A DNA stretch of 64,000 nucleotides. Source: Teredinibacter turnerae T7901. GTDB lineage: Bacteria; Pseudomonadota; Gammaproteobacteria; Pseudomonadales; Cellvibrionaceae. The stretch's first letter is position 1; every line of letters starts with the position of its first letter. Location: the NCBI RefSeq assembly GCF_000023025.1, contig NC_012997.1:4850381-4914380 (forward strand), read 5' to 3'. The position numbers were made by a program, and so were the translations under genes. Under the pieces are notes generated by a model, which worked only from the letters and a program-made list of their open reading frames with translations, did not search any database and had not been told where the DNA came from. Positions 1 through 8,776 of this stretch are shown here, piece by piece.

Positions 1-2631
1 CATCAAAACAAACATGATAAATACCGCAATAATGCTGCCATTTATCAAGCTGCGTATTGACTTGGCCGCATCCTTTGCCTCGCCTTCAATACTGTAGGAC
101 AACCCGGTGTACCGGCTCTGCAAGCCGGGCAGAAAGTCCTCAACAATGCCTTCGGCAACGCCTTCCGCGTCCACATTACCCAAGGTATTCGCGTATACCG
201 TTACGGCTCGCTGACCATCGATTCGCTGCACCATGGTTTCCGTACGCGTGGACTTAATAGTAGCGACGCGCTCTAGCGGCAAAAAGCGGCCATTGGGCAA
301 CTGAATTTCCATATTCGCTAGATCGGACTCGGTTTGCCGGTGGTTCTTTGCCAGACGGACCATTACACGCCACTCCTGTTCACCGACCTGAACCCGCTGC
401 GCTTCCAAACCGTAAAACCCGGTGCGAATTTGTGCCAACAGATATGCCTGTGTTAACCCCAGGGACTCACCGAACGGATTTACCTGAAGTAGCAGTTCAG
501 TAGACTTGGTTAAAGCGCTATCTCGAATATCGACAACGCCGTCAATCTCACCCAGGTAGCTTTTTACTTCCTCTTTAGCTGCATAGATAGTTTCTAAATC
601 GTTACCACTGAGTTGGATTGCCACCTGTTCATCGCCGTTAGGGCCCGAAGCAATATTCGCGGATTCAATGCCTGGCATTAGCGGCAGCTTGTTGCGCCAC
701 AAATTTGCGACCTGATGAGCATCAAACGGTGCATCGTCACGGTGGCTGATTTCCACTGCGATAACAATGCGCGTGGTATCTACGGTAATCGCGTTCATCA
801 TTACTGGATCGAATTCCAGGTTGTGTTCTTTCTTGAGCGCTTCGCTGGTGGCGTAAAGCGATTGCTCAAGGGCGTCGGCAATTTGCGACCGCTGTACCGG
901 ACTTAAATTTGCATCAATAGTAAAACTGCCTTCCACTTCGTAATCCGCAATATTTGGCAGGGTGACTGTGCGAACAACACCACCAACAAGAATTCCCACG
1001 CTGGCAAAAAGTAGGAAAAGCGCAAATGCGATAACCAGCCATGGACGTCGCAGCGAAAACACCAGCCCCTTGCTATAGGTATTTTCGGTAAATCGATTTA
1101 GCAAACCGTTTGAACGCGCCTGTATTTTCGAAAGATCTAATCCTCTGAAACCGCTGCGCCACTTACCCGCTAGATGATTCGGCAAGACCAATTTGGATTC
1201 GATAATCGACGCGAATAAACAACAAATGACCACAGTACCAATTCCTGCCATCTGACTTCCCATTTTTCCTTCGGTCAGGGTTAATGGAAAAAAGGCAGCA
1301 ATCGATGTTAAGGCACCAAACACTGTTGGCATAGCCACCTTGTGGGCACCGCTGATAGCACTTTGCATACCCTCGCCTTTGGCGAGAGTTTCCTCATGGA
1401 TGCTCTCACCAATTACAATTGCGTCATCTACAATTAAGCCGGCAGCGATTAAGAATCCAAAGAGCGTGATTGCATTCAAGCTCACTTCAGTGCCTGAGAT
1501 GTACAACAAGCCGAGCGCACCGAGCATGGAAACCGGTATACCGACTGCAGTCCAGAAAGCCACTTTAATATGCACAAAAAGTGTCATTACAATACAGATA
1601 ATCAGAAACCCGGTGATTCCATTTTTTAACAGAAGCGATACCCGTGACGAAAACTCACGCGAATCATCAGCCCATACGGTAAGTCCTACTTCGCTGCCCA
1701 GCCTCGTCTGGTAGCTAGTCACAAACTCCCTAACCCGCTCGCTTGCCGTTGACAAGCTAAGGTATTTATCTCGGCGCACACTCAAGGTAAAGCTCGGCTG
1801 ACTGTTAAAGCGCGAGTTAACGTAAGACTCCACTGGCCCTATACGAACATCGGCGACATCCTGCAAGTATATTTTGTTACCACCAGCGAAAGCTGCTACA
1901 ACAAGCTCTCCGAAATCTTCCTCACTGACAGCTTGAGTATCACCGCGCAACAGGATGCGTCCGTTATCTGCGCTTAACTCCCCTGCAGATAAATTCAGTG
2001 CGTTGGCAGAAATCACGTCGGCAATATCAGAAAAGCGCAAATCGTATTTGCGCAGTTGCTCTGGCGATGCGGTGATCGCAACCTCTATTTCGGGCGCATC
2101 TTCGATTTCAACCTGCGTAATACCAGGCAGCAATGCCAGGCTGTCGCGAAGAGCAATCGCCTCGCCATACAGCACACGCACCGGCAGATCGCCGTACAAA
2201 TTCACCAACAGTAAAGGCCCCGTTGTTTTGGGAACCGAGTATACCGGCGGCTCCGCATAGCTAGGAAAAGATCGGATGCTTTCCACCTGCGATTTAATAA
2301 GCGTTAATGCTTTGTAGGGATCGACATCGGGCACGAGTTCCAGCTGAAATTGCGCATAATCCTGATATGCCGTCGCGATAATCCGATCTATTTCGGTCAG
2401 CTCCACCAGCTTCTGTTCGACGCTGCGCACTACCAATTCCTCAACTTCGCTGGCCGTGGCACCGCGCACAGCTACAAATATATCTACACGATTCGGTGCA
2501 AAAGGCGGGAACACCTCTTGTCGCAACGAAAATGCACCGAGCACACCCAACAAAATAAAAATCGCCAGCAACGTCTTACTGGCGATAGGATGAGCGATAA
2601 ATTGTGCGAGGAACCCTTTATTCTCATTCAT
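1..2631 (-). CDS. RND-family efflux transporter, inner-membrane pump subunit (partial, 3' end outside window)
   Basis: Reading the minus strand from the ATG at 2631 gives 877 open codons running off the left edge. The translation starts MNENKGFLAQFIAHPIASK, followed by a first membrane helix and a porter domain. It shows the AcrB/HAE1 architecture: the TM4-like stretch has the GLIVDDAIVIGES motif with the paired acidic residues used for proton relay, and a later segment carries helices of the second half. The start overlaps the end of the upstream adaptor gene by 8 bp, so the two are translationally coupled. As a family, these pumps export lipophilic or toxic compounds across the envelope with a periplasmic adaptor and an outer-membrane channel. 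The substrate is unknown, and no TolC-like gene is seen in this window. The first membrane half and periplasmic loops look intact. Confidence 0.93.
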   Translation of the reverse strand, partial: MNENKGFLAQFIAHPIASKTLLAIFILLGVLGAFSLRQEVFPPFAPNRVDIFVAVRGATASEVEELVVRSVEQKLVELTEIDRIIATAYQDYAQFQLELVPDVDPYKALTLIKSQVESIRSFPSYAEPPVYSVPKTTGPLLLVNLYGDLPVRVLYGEAIALRDSLALLPGITQVEIEDAPEIEVAITASPEQLRKYDLRFSDIADVISANALNLSAGELSADNGRILLRGDTQAVSEEDFGELVVAAFAGGNKIYLQDVADVRIGPVESYVNSRFNSQPSFTLSVRRDKYLSLSTASERVREFVTSYQTRLGSEVGLTVWADDSREFSSRVSLLLKNGITGFLIICIVMTLFVHIKVAFWTAVGIPVSMLGALGLLYISGTEVSLNAITLFGFLIAAGLIVDDAIVIGESIHEETLAKGEGMQSAISGAHKVAMPTVFGALTSIAAFFPLTLTEGKMGSQMAGIGTVVICCLFASIIESKLVLPNHLAGKWRSGFRGLDLSKIQARSNGLLNRFTENTYSKGLVFSLRRPWLVIAFALFLLFASVGILVGGVVRTVTLPNIADYEVEGSFTIDANLSPVQRSQIADALEQSLYATSEALKKEHNLEFDPVMMNAITVDTTRIVIAVEISHRDDAPFDAHQVANLWRNKLPLMPGIESANIASGPNGDEQVAIQLSGNDLETIYAAKEEVKSYLGEIDGVVDIRDSALTKSTELLLQVNPFGESLGLTQAYLLAQIRTGFYGLEAQRVQVGEQEWRVMVRLAKNHRQTESDLANMEIQLPNGRFLPLERVATIKSTRTETMVQRIDGQRAVTVYANTLGNVDAEGVAEGIVEDFLPGLQSRYTGLSYSIEGEAKDAAKSIRSLINGSIIAVFIMFVLM

Positions 2632-3790
2632 GAGAAGCCACCTTTTCAGTCACCGGCATGCCGTGCCATATCCGATCAAGTTTAGAGACCACCAAATGTA
2701 CCGATTTTTCGCCAGGAATATCGACTACGCGATTTCCAAGTGAATTAAATACCGTTGCCACCTGCATTTCCCGCACTTTTTTCTCTTCAACAATAAAGAT
2801 GTTTCCCGCCTCGTTAAATGCTTCCCGAGGTACCGAAAAATAATCTCCTTGTTGTTGGGTGTAGATCCGCGCTTTAAAAAACGCACCGGGATAGACCTCA
2901 CCCTCATACTCTGGCGCAAGGTCTAACACCGCTGACGCCGCTAATTGGCGAGTTTCAGCATCAGCCATTGCATTTAGATCAAGACCGCTAAATCTAAAAT
3001 AGGGCGATGTGTTAGTTATGTCGTTAAACAGTTCAATTTCCGCATGCTCCGGCCCACCAAACTGTTTTATTTTCTCCACCTGCTCCGGTGAAAGCATCAT
3101 CCGCACAATGACTTTCTTTGCAGGAATTAATTCGGCCAGCGATGATTGCGGAGAGACCATATTGCCAACGCTCGCTGAGCGAGAGACAACCCAACCGTCG
3201 AACGGAGCTTTTACATCGGTGGCAGCCAGATCTCGACGGGCAACCGCAACGGCGTATTCCGCCGCATCAACCTGAGCCTTGGCTAACGTAATTTGCGGTT
3301 TACGCGCGGCCAACGAGGGTGGACTGCCTTGATTACCAACCTTCCACTCCGCAATCGCACGTTCGCTAAGCGCCTGCTGCTCCGCCAGCATAAGCTGGGC
3401 ATCTGCCAGTTGCCTGAGCGCTTCGGCCAGCCGAAATTCAAAATCGGTTTTTTCCAATGACACCAGTATCTGCCCCCGCGTCACACGGCGCCCGGCTTCG
3501 AACGCCTCACCCAGCGTCTCGACAAGACCGCTAACACGGGGGTTTAACAAGCTGGTTTGATGAGGATACACCTGGCCGTAGGCAATAAAACTGTTCTGAC
3601 AGTGCGTTCGCTCTATCGAGACCGTTTGCACTTGATAGAGGCCTCCGCCATCTGCAGCTTTACCCTGGGCATACGCAGATACGGTTATTGCCATAGACAG
3701 GATTGACGATACGAATAAAAAACACGCAAACTGTACCGCTCTATGACATTGCAACTGCGCTACTAACTGGAAGCTGTTTGCTCTTTCCAT
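2624..3790 (-). CDS. RND efflux periplasmic adaptor (HlyD/AcrA-type membrane fusion protein)
   Basis: A 388-residue protein with an N-terminal hydrophobic signal/anchor (about residues 20-40). It then has the split lipoyl/barrel-sandwich segments (LLNPRVSGLVETLGEAFEAG and VKAPFDGWVVSRSASVGNMV) on either side of an alpha-helical hairpin (about 115-190), followed by beta-barrel and membrane-proximal domains. This is the standard adaptor order. A GAGGTGG-type ribosome binding site precedes the ATG at 3790. The stop lies inside the start of the pump gene, so adaptor and pump form one transcription unit. The adaptor should link the inner-membrane pump to an outer-membrane channel. The family assignment is secure; the substrate cannot be told from sequence. 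Confidence 0.93.
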   Translation of the reverse strand: MERANSFQLVAQLQCHRAVQFACFLFVSSILSMAITVSAYAQGKAADGGGLYQVQTVSIERTHCQNSFIAYGQVYPHQTSLLNPRVSGLVETLGEAFEAGRRVTRGQILVSLEKTDFEFRLAEALRQLADAQLMLAEQQALSERAIAEWKVGNQGSPPSLAARKPQITLAKAQVDAAEYAVAVARRDLAATDVKAPFDGWVVSRSASVGNMVSPQSSLAELIPAKKVIVRMMLSPEQVEKIKQFGGPEHAEIELFNDITNTSPYFRFSGLDLNAMADAETRQLAASAVLDLAPEYEGEVYPGAFFKARIYTQQQGDYFSVPREAFNEAGNIFIVEEKKVREMQVATVFNSLGNRVVDIPGEKSVHLVVSKLDRIWHGMPVTEKVASHE

Positions 3791-3932
3791 AGTCTGCCAC
3801 CTCTATTCACGCACTCATCACTCGCTTTCGCGGGTGCAACTTCTGAGATATTGAGTGTGCACTACTTCTCAGTAGTTATCGATTTTTCTATAGCTAGCCC
3901 GCAACAACTTTGCTAACCGGTAACCAGCTCAA

Positions 3933-4865
3933 TCAAAAGCTTATCCCTACGCCGACAAAAATACTGGCCTGTGTTGTGTCGTCTACCAGCGGGCTATCTT
4001 CAATTTTATCGTCGTACATTTTGTAGGAGGCTTCGCTCACCATGTACCAACGCGAAGCGAAGCGCCACAAAAATACGGTGCTCAATTCGATATCACTGGT
4101 ACTTCCCACTTCAAAAGCTGGACGCTCAAATGTCGCGTCCTCTGGGTCTACCCCAAAATAGAACTGGCCTATTTCTTCAGTGTTGTAAGAATATTTTATT
4201 TCCGGCACAAGCAAAGCAGGGCCGAAATGCATAGCGTGGGATAGCGCAACCTCGACCAGTTGACCTTCGTGATCCCCTAGCAGATCAGTCAACATATTCA
4301 CTTCGAGGCTGACCCCTGGAAGTTGGAACATGAGCTGCAACCCACCCTCGGCTGAAAAGCTGGTATCGTCCAAGCCTTCGTACAAGGTTGAACCGCTTTC
4401 AGCATTGTCGACGCTGTATCCGATATCCGGATTCAACTTGATCATTGGAGATATAGAAAGGTAGGGATTTTTATATGCGTAGAATCCGTGCTGCAATCCT
4501 CTAAACCAGAATTTCTTATAGCTACCGACGATGACAGGAATCAATTCTACGCCTGCGTCCTGTTCGCGATACAGCTGAGTGGAAACATCCAAAGCCAAAC
4601 TAACAATCACTGGCATTCCGCTGTCTTTATATTGGTCCAGCACCGTTCCATCTGGCGCGACTATAACTTCGTATTCATCGCCATCATAGATATATTCCAG
4701 TTCGTACGCAGGTGAACCTTTGTGCTTTACTGCCCGCATTTCTGTGTAGGTTGCACCGCTTTGAACACGAGCAACAACTTGCTTAGCTTCTTCTTCTGTC
4801 ATGCCAAACGCGGACGCTGCACTGACCGCGAACAATAAGCCTATTGCATCTACGTATTTTTTCAC
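3933..4865 (-). CDS. PepSY-like domain fused to MipA/OmpV outer-membrane barrel
   Basis: A 310-residue protein from a GTG start at 4865 with a signal peptide ending near ASAFG (about residue 21). Residues 22-85 resemble a PepSY-type domain (TEEEAKQVVARV, then YELEYIYDGDEYEVIVAPDGTVL). The rest (about 90-310) looks like a MipA/OmpV barrel: it has the RPAFEVG segment and ends in an aromatic C-terminal strand (VGVGISF), as outer-membrane barrels do. MipA-family proteins act in the outer membrane; MipA itself was named for interaction with the lytic transglycosylase MltA. The gene lies between a two-component system and an RND pump on the same strand. An N-terminal PepSY fusion on this barrel is unusual as far as I know. 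The role is not established; sensing or envelope adaptation is my inference. Confidence 0.8.
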   Translation of the reverse strand: MKKYVDAIGLLFAVSAASAFGMTEEEAKQVVARVQSGATYTEMRAVKHKGSPAYELEYIYDGDEYEVIVAPDGTVLDQYKDSGMPVIVSLALDVSTQLYREQDAGVELIPVIVGSYKKFWFRGLQHGFYAYKNPYLSISPMIKLNPDIGYSVDNAESGSTLYEGLDDTSFSAEGGLQLMFQLPGVSLEVNMLTDLLGDHEGQLVEVALSHAMHFGPALLVPEIKYSYNTEEIGQFYFGVDPEDATFERPAFEVGSTSDIELSTVFLWRFASRWYMVSEASYKMYDDKIEDSPLVDDTTQASIFVGVGISF

Positions 4866-4905
4866 AACCTGGTCCTCTCTGCTTTTTATTCATTATCTGA
4901 TTCAC

Positions 4906-4967
4906 GGTGTGACAAAAGAGTAACACCTTAAGCAATTGCCAGATTTTTTATCACCCAGCGGTGTAAC
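4906..4967. promoter_or_regulatory. Three copies of octamer GGTGTNAC upstream of the PepSY-OmpV gene
   Basis: GGTGTGAC is at 4906-4913, its inverted form (GTAACACC) at 4920-4927, and GGTGTAAC at 4960-4967, all 40-100 bp before the GTG start at 4865. The first two form an inverted pair. This arrangement suits binding of a dimeric OmpR-type regulator such as the one encoded at 6714-7385. Protein binding is inferred only. Confidence 0.4.
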
Positions 4968-5376
4968 ATATTTCACTTAGCAACCTTTTTACTTCTGACT
5001 TAATACTTTTTGCAAATGCTTTCCCCGGGCCGTGTAGCAAAACCAATACACCCTAGCCTCAAGCAATACGCCAGAATAAATCAATAAGATTTATTTATAA
5101 AAAAGCTAATATCGAACTAGACATTGCAAACAGGAAAGTTGAACAATACGTATCGAAGAAACTAAACAGTCAAAGCAGATCCACCCACATGCAACGCCCG
5201 CCCAGGGTCAGCGAAATTTACAAGAAATGGATTGTGAGGTGAAGATACAAAAATTCAACATCAATAGAGAAACTGCAAAAATCATCCAAATAAAATTTTA
5301 GAGATTATTCACGATTTTTATCGGGGCCGCATAGAACGTAGAGACACTACACGAAAATGGGATAGTAGAGTAAGAA
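4968..5376. other. AT-rich intergenic region, no gene seen
   Basis: No supported coding sequence lies between the octamer block and the end of the histidine kinase gene. No clear intrinsic terminator with a T-tract was recognised. The stretch probably holds the 3' untranslated end of the kinase transcript and the upstream promoter region of the PepSY-OmpV gene. Confidence 0.5.
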
Positions 5377-6717
5377 TTAAAAATGGAGAATTAGCAGCGT
5401 TCCCACACCGCATTCGCTTCTTACATCCAACCTCCATCCTGTTATTTTACATATACGCTTTATAATATTCATTCCCAGACCAATACCTTCACCGTGAAAC
5501 GTTTCATAAGGAACCAAAAGGCGTTCCAATGCGGTTTGCTCAAACCCTCTGCCTGTGTCTGCGACAGAAATAAACTCTTCGTTCGCGCGCACAGTGACAT
5601 TACCCTGGTCCGTATACTGAAATGCGTTGCGTAAAATATTATCGACAACGACATCAAGTAATTTTCGCGGTTGTTTTACGGTGACAGATTCATCAACGAG
5701 ATTAAGCACCTCGAGGGATTTTTCGCTAATAAGGTAAGTATTACGTGTAATAGAGTCGCGTACGACCGAACTAAGATTGGTCGCGCTGACCGCATCACTT
5801 GGAATACTCTCTCGTCCAATCAACATGAAAGTCTCTATTAAATGCATCATGTCGCGGTTAGCGTCACATATTCGCTCCAGCACACGGCGTAACTTCGGAT
5901 CGCGAGATTCATCCATACTCAGCGCCAAATCCAATGATACTTGGCTACTGGTAATCGGGGTTCTGAGTTCGTGACTCACATCTCGTGAAAACGCCTTTTC
6001 ACGCTCAACAAAGCTCATGATCCGCGTCATCATATCGTTAATAGTTTCTGCTAGCGTTCCGACTTCATCACGATAGTAGCTTCCGATATTTTGCCCGACA
6101 TCCGCTTTCATCACATCACGTGTAAGCTGAGTGAGTGGCTTTATGACTCGGCGGGAAATAATCGCGCCCAGTATCGAAGACACAATCAAAAATATAAGTA
6201 GCATTAATAGCAGGCCGAAATATGTGCCCTGCACAGCGTAGACATCAAATTTATTGTATGCGCTAACGTCTACGACATAGTAAAAATAAGCGCGAGTTTC
6301 ACCAAGATTACTGGAAAACGGAATGCGTACCATGTGGTATTTCGAACTGCCGTCGTCAAGCTCAAAAATTTGTTGACGACCGCCACTACCGCGGGATGTA
6401 TGACTTATGTAACTTTCAAATTTTTCCGGAAGGGGTTCATCAGCGCTAATCTGGAATATTCGATGAATGACATCGTCGTCTGTACCAACGATAATCTGTC
6501 TACTCTGTGCGAGTATCTCTTCTTTTCGAATATCGGAAGCGTCGCGGTAGCGATAATACTCGTCTTCCGCGACACCGGCGATATACCAGTTAAAGAGTTC
6601 GTCGTCGCTTATCTTTAAAACCGTCAGCGCGCCGAGCGAATAACAAATAGTTGTAGCTAATGTAAAAATCACATACCCGGCAATAATCCTAAAGCGCAGG
6701 CTTTTACCAATATTCAT
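5377..6717 (-). CDS. Sensor histidine kinase of the efflux-linked two-component system
   Basis: A 446-residue membrane kinase. TM1 is at about residues 9-31, followed by a periplasmic sensor of about 130 residues, TM2 (about 170-190), a HAMP segment, and a HisKA domain with the phospho-acceptor motif FSRDVSHELRTPITSS. The HATPase domain has an N-box (VVDNILRNAFQYT), a G1 box (VADTGRGFE) and a G2 box (GEGIGLGMNI). It overlaps the upstream response regulator by 4 bp (ATGA). It should autophosphorylate in response to a periplasmic signal and pass the phosphate to that regulator. Linkage to the OmpV-like and RND genes suggests an envelope or toxic-compound signal; this is inference. Confidence 0.93.
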   Translation of the reverse strand: MNIGKSLRFRIIAGYVIFTLATTICYSLGALTVLKISDDELFNWYIAGVAEDEYYRYRDASDIRKEEILAQSRQIIVGTDDDVIHRIFQISADEPLPEKFESYISHTSRGSGGRQQIFELDDGSSKYHMVRIPFSSNLGETRAYFYYVVDVSAYNKFDVYAVQGTYFGLLLMLLIFLIVSSILGAIISRRVIKPLTQLTRDVMKADVGQNIGSYYRDEVGTLAETINDMMTRIMSFVEREKAFSRDVSHELRTPITSSQVSLDLALSMDESRDPKLRRVLERICDANRDMMHLIETFMLIGRESIPSDAVSATNLSSVVRDSITRNTYLISEKSLEVLNLVDESVTVKQPRKLLDVVVDNILRNAFQYTDQGNVTVRANEEFISVADTGRGFEQTALERLLVPYETFHGEGIGLGMNIIKRICKITGWRLDVRSECGVGTLLILHF

Positions 6718-7385
6718 ATCTCCGCCATCCTGAATCCCTTACCCTGCACCGTGTGTATTAACGGTGTACCGAACGGCTTGTCGATTTCCTGGCGAAGGCG
6801 ATATATGTGACTTTTTAGAGAGTCGCTATCGGGAAAGTCGTCTGCCCACAATTCATGAGTCAGGGTTTCACGACTGACGACTGCAGGTGCGTTTTTCAAT
6901 AACACGACTAAAAGTTTGTAGCAATTTTTGGTCAGCGGAATAAGTTTGGATTCACGAAAAACTTCGCAGGTATTTAAATTGACTTCGAGAGGGCCAAGCT
7001 TTAACGCTTTGGCGACAGAGTGCGCTCGCCGCTGATGTACAGCTTCTATACGCGCTTTTAATTCTTCAAGTTTAAATGGTTTGACCAGATAATCGTCACA
7101 ACCACGAGCAAAGCCCGCTAATTTATCTTCCAATGTATCGCGAGCGGTAAGAAATATAATGCCAGGATTATTATCAGCGCTATCTTTTAATCTTGCGCAC
7201 AGGTCCAGACCGTTCAGTCTCGGCATGGCCACATCAAGCACAAAAATGTCGTATTCGTTTTGAGTCGCAAGTTGCAGGCCCGCTAGCCCGTCGTAGGCGT
7301 AGTCGCAGGTGTAACCGAAAAGATTAAGATACTCAGTAATACTTTGCGCAATGGCCCTCGCGTCTTCAACGACAAGAATTCTCAT
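6714..7385 (-). CDS. OmpR/PhoB-type response regulator
   Basis: A 223-residue protein with an N-terminal receiver domain: an acidic pocket near the start (VVEDAR), the phospho-accepting Asp in FVLDVAMP (about residue 51), a conserved Thr in IFLTARD, and Lys in YLVKPFKL. A winged-helix DNA-binding domain follows (about 125-220, ending in the typical HTVQGKGFRM). The ATG at 7385 has a good ribosome binding site (GGAGAACACC). It is first in the operon with its kinase. Likely targets are its own operon and the downstream PepSY-OmpV and RND genes, given co-orientation and the repeated octamers at 4906-4967. Confidence 0.94.
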   Translation of the reverse strand: MRILVVEDARAIAQSITEYLNLFGYTCDYAYDGLAGLQLATQNEYDIFVLDVAMPRLNGLDLCARLKDSADNNPGIIFLTARDTLEDKLAGFARGCDDYLVKPFKLEELKARIEAVHQRRAHSVAKALKLGPLEVNLNTCEVFRESKLIPLTKNCYKLLVVLLKNAPAVVSRETLTHELWADDFPDSDSLKSHIYRLRQEIDKPFGTPLIHTVQGKGFRMAEI

Positions 7386-7487
7386 GGTGTTCTCCCTAAA
7401 CTCTAATGTGACGAAAGGCTAAGGACCGATTCTAGAAACGTGAGGGTAACATACCGGTGACAAAGCATGCGTTGAACGGAGCCCCCC

Positions 7488-7517
7488 AAAAAAAATCGGC
7501 AGATGAAAATCTGCCGA
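7488..7517 (-). terminator. Intrinsic terminator of the PKS operon
   Basis: A perfect 9-bp inverted repeat (TCGGCAGAT at 7496-7504, ATCTGCCGA at 7509-7517) encloses a 4-nt loop. On the minus strand it is followed by eight T residues (plus-strand A at 7488-7495). It lies 63 bp past the stop of the last operon gene at 7580. Confidence 0.9.
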
Positions 7518-7579
7518 AATTATCGCCTATAGCGATGGGGAGGAAGAGAATTTACGCGCCGTTTTGACGAGTGCCTAGG

Positions 7580-8776
7580 TCACAGGCTAAGTGCATGCGC
7601 CTGGCTTTGCTCACTCAACCGGGACTCCCAAGAGATACTCGAGAGCATTTTTTGCAAATTTTCAGTTGATACGTCGATACCAAGACCCGGCCCGTCGATT
7701 GTGTTTGGCCTGTATTTTCCATATTGCCCAAAGTTTATCGGCCTGTCACAAAGGTCAAATTCCAGTAGCATTGTGCCAAAAGCTCCCTCGTGGTGAATGA
7801 CATCCCCGAGGCAGGCGGAGACAATTTGCGCAGCGCGACTCAGGATTGAGGTTTCGCCCACTTGGGAACCAATCTGACACTTAATCCCATGCTCATGCGC
7901 CATTCGGCCCAATTTGAGCGTATTCATAATGCCGCCATTTTTTGATACACGAAGATTAAAAATCGTGGCGCCAGAATTAGCAATAAACCATTTCGCGTCA
8001 TCTAGCGTGCAAAGTGACTCATCAATGCATACGCCTATCCTGCCTTCTACACGACTCACTAGTGCTGGATATGACTGCTTTAAGCTGGCTGGCATGGGTT
8101 GCTCGCAGGACGTTACGCCCAAATCAGCCAGTTGCCCCAACCGCTGAGTGGCCAGGTCCAGATCCCAGGCTTCGTTTGCATCTGCTCGGATGTCAATTTC
8201 TGGACCACAAGCGTTTCGCAGCGTTGAAATTATCGCCTCGTCAACCGCCCAATCGTCCGCACCGACTTTAACTTTATACTCGGTTACACCCATCGCCTGA
8301 AATGCATCTACAAACTTTTTTACATGCTCGGGTTTGCCCGCACTAATAACACCGCTATAGGTCATTGAATCGGGGAAAGCTCCCCCCATCAAATCTATTA
8401 GCGGTTTTTCTGTATCGCGGCCAAAAGCGTCAAGTACAGCGATTTCAACCAAGGTCTTAATGCACTGCTCCTTCGGATCGATTGATTCGAATATATTGTG
8501 GAAATTTTCAAACCAGATTGCTATTTCCTCGATACTCGAAAACTCCATACCTAACAGGCGCGGTAACACTGTTTTTGTCGCATGTTTGATGACAGAAGTA
8601 TGAGTTTCACCAGTAACATATTTGCGCGGCAATGCCTCACCAAACCCAACGGCCCCCGAATTTGTGTGAACCTCAAGAATGATACCTTCCACTTCAGAAC
8701 GGCTTTTAGTCGTATGATTAAATGCCAAGCGGAATGGAATAGTAGTTTCGTGCAGAGCCAGCGCAGTTATGATCAC
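7580..8776 (-). CDS. Enolase-superfamily enzyme (dipeptide epimerase / muconate cycloisomerase-like)
   Basis: A 398-residue protein with the capping domain first and a TIM-barrel from about residue 130. Catalytic features visible are the KxK motif in YKVKVG (about residue 170), metal ligands in DIRADANEAW, CEQPMP and CIDESL, and a second-side Lys in RVSKNGGI. The QIGSQVGETSIL segment also fits the muconate-lactonizing subgroup. Members epimerise dipeptides (L-Ala-D/L-Glu type), racemise N-acyl amino acids or isomerise muconates, so sequence alone does not fix the substrate. It starts with GTG at 8776, overlapping the hydrolase stop (GTGA) and preceded by GAGG. As the last gene of the PKS operon next to a GH3 amide synthetase, an N-acyl amino acid or peptide substrate is the more attractive inference. 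Confidence 0.85.
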   Translation of the reverse strand: MIITALALHETTIPFRLAFNHTTKSRSEVEGIILEVHTNSGAVGFGEALPRKYVTGETHTSVIKHATKTVLPRLLGMEFSSIEEIAIWFENFHNIFESIDPKEQCIKTLVEIAVLDAFGRDTEKPLIDLMGGAFPDSMTYSGVISAGKPEHVKKFVDAFQAMGVTEYKVKVGADDWAVDEAIISTLRNACGPEIDIRADANEAWDLDLATQRLGQLADLGVTSCEQPMPASLKQSYPALVSRVEGRIGVCIDESLCTLDDAKWFIANSGATIFNLRVSKNGGIMNTLKLGRMAHEHGIKCQIGSQVGETSILSRAAQIVSACLGDVIHHEGAFGTMLLEFDLCDRPINFGQYGKYRPNTIDGPGLGIDVSTENLQKMLSSISWESRLSEQSQAHALSL

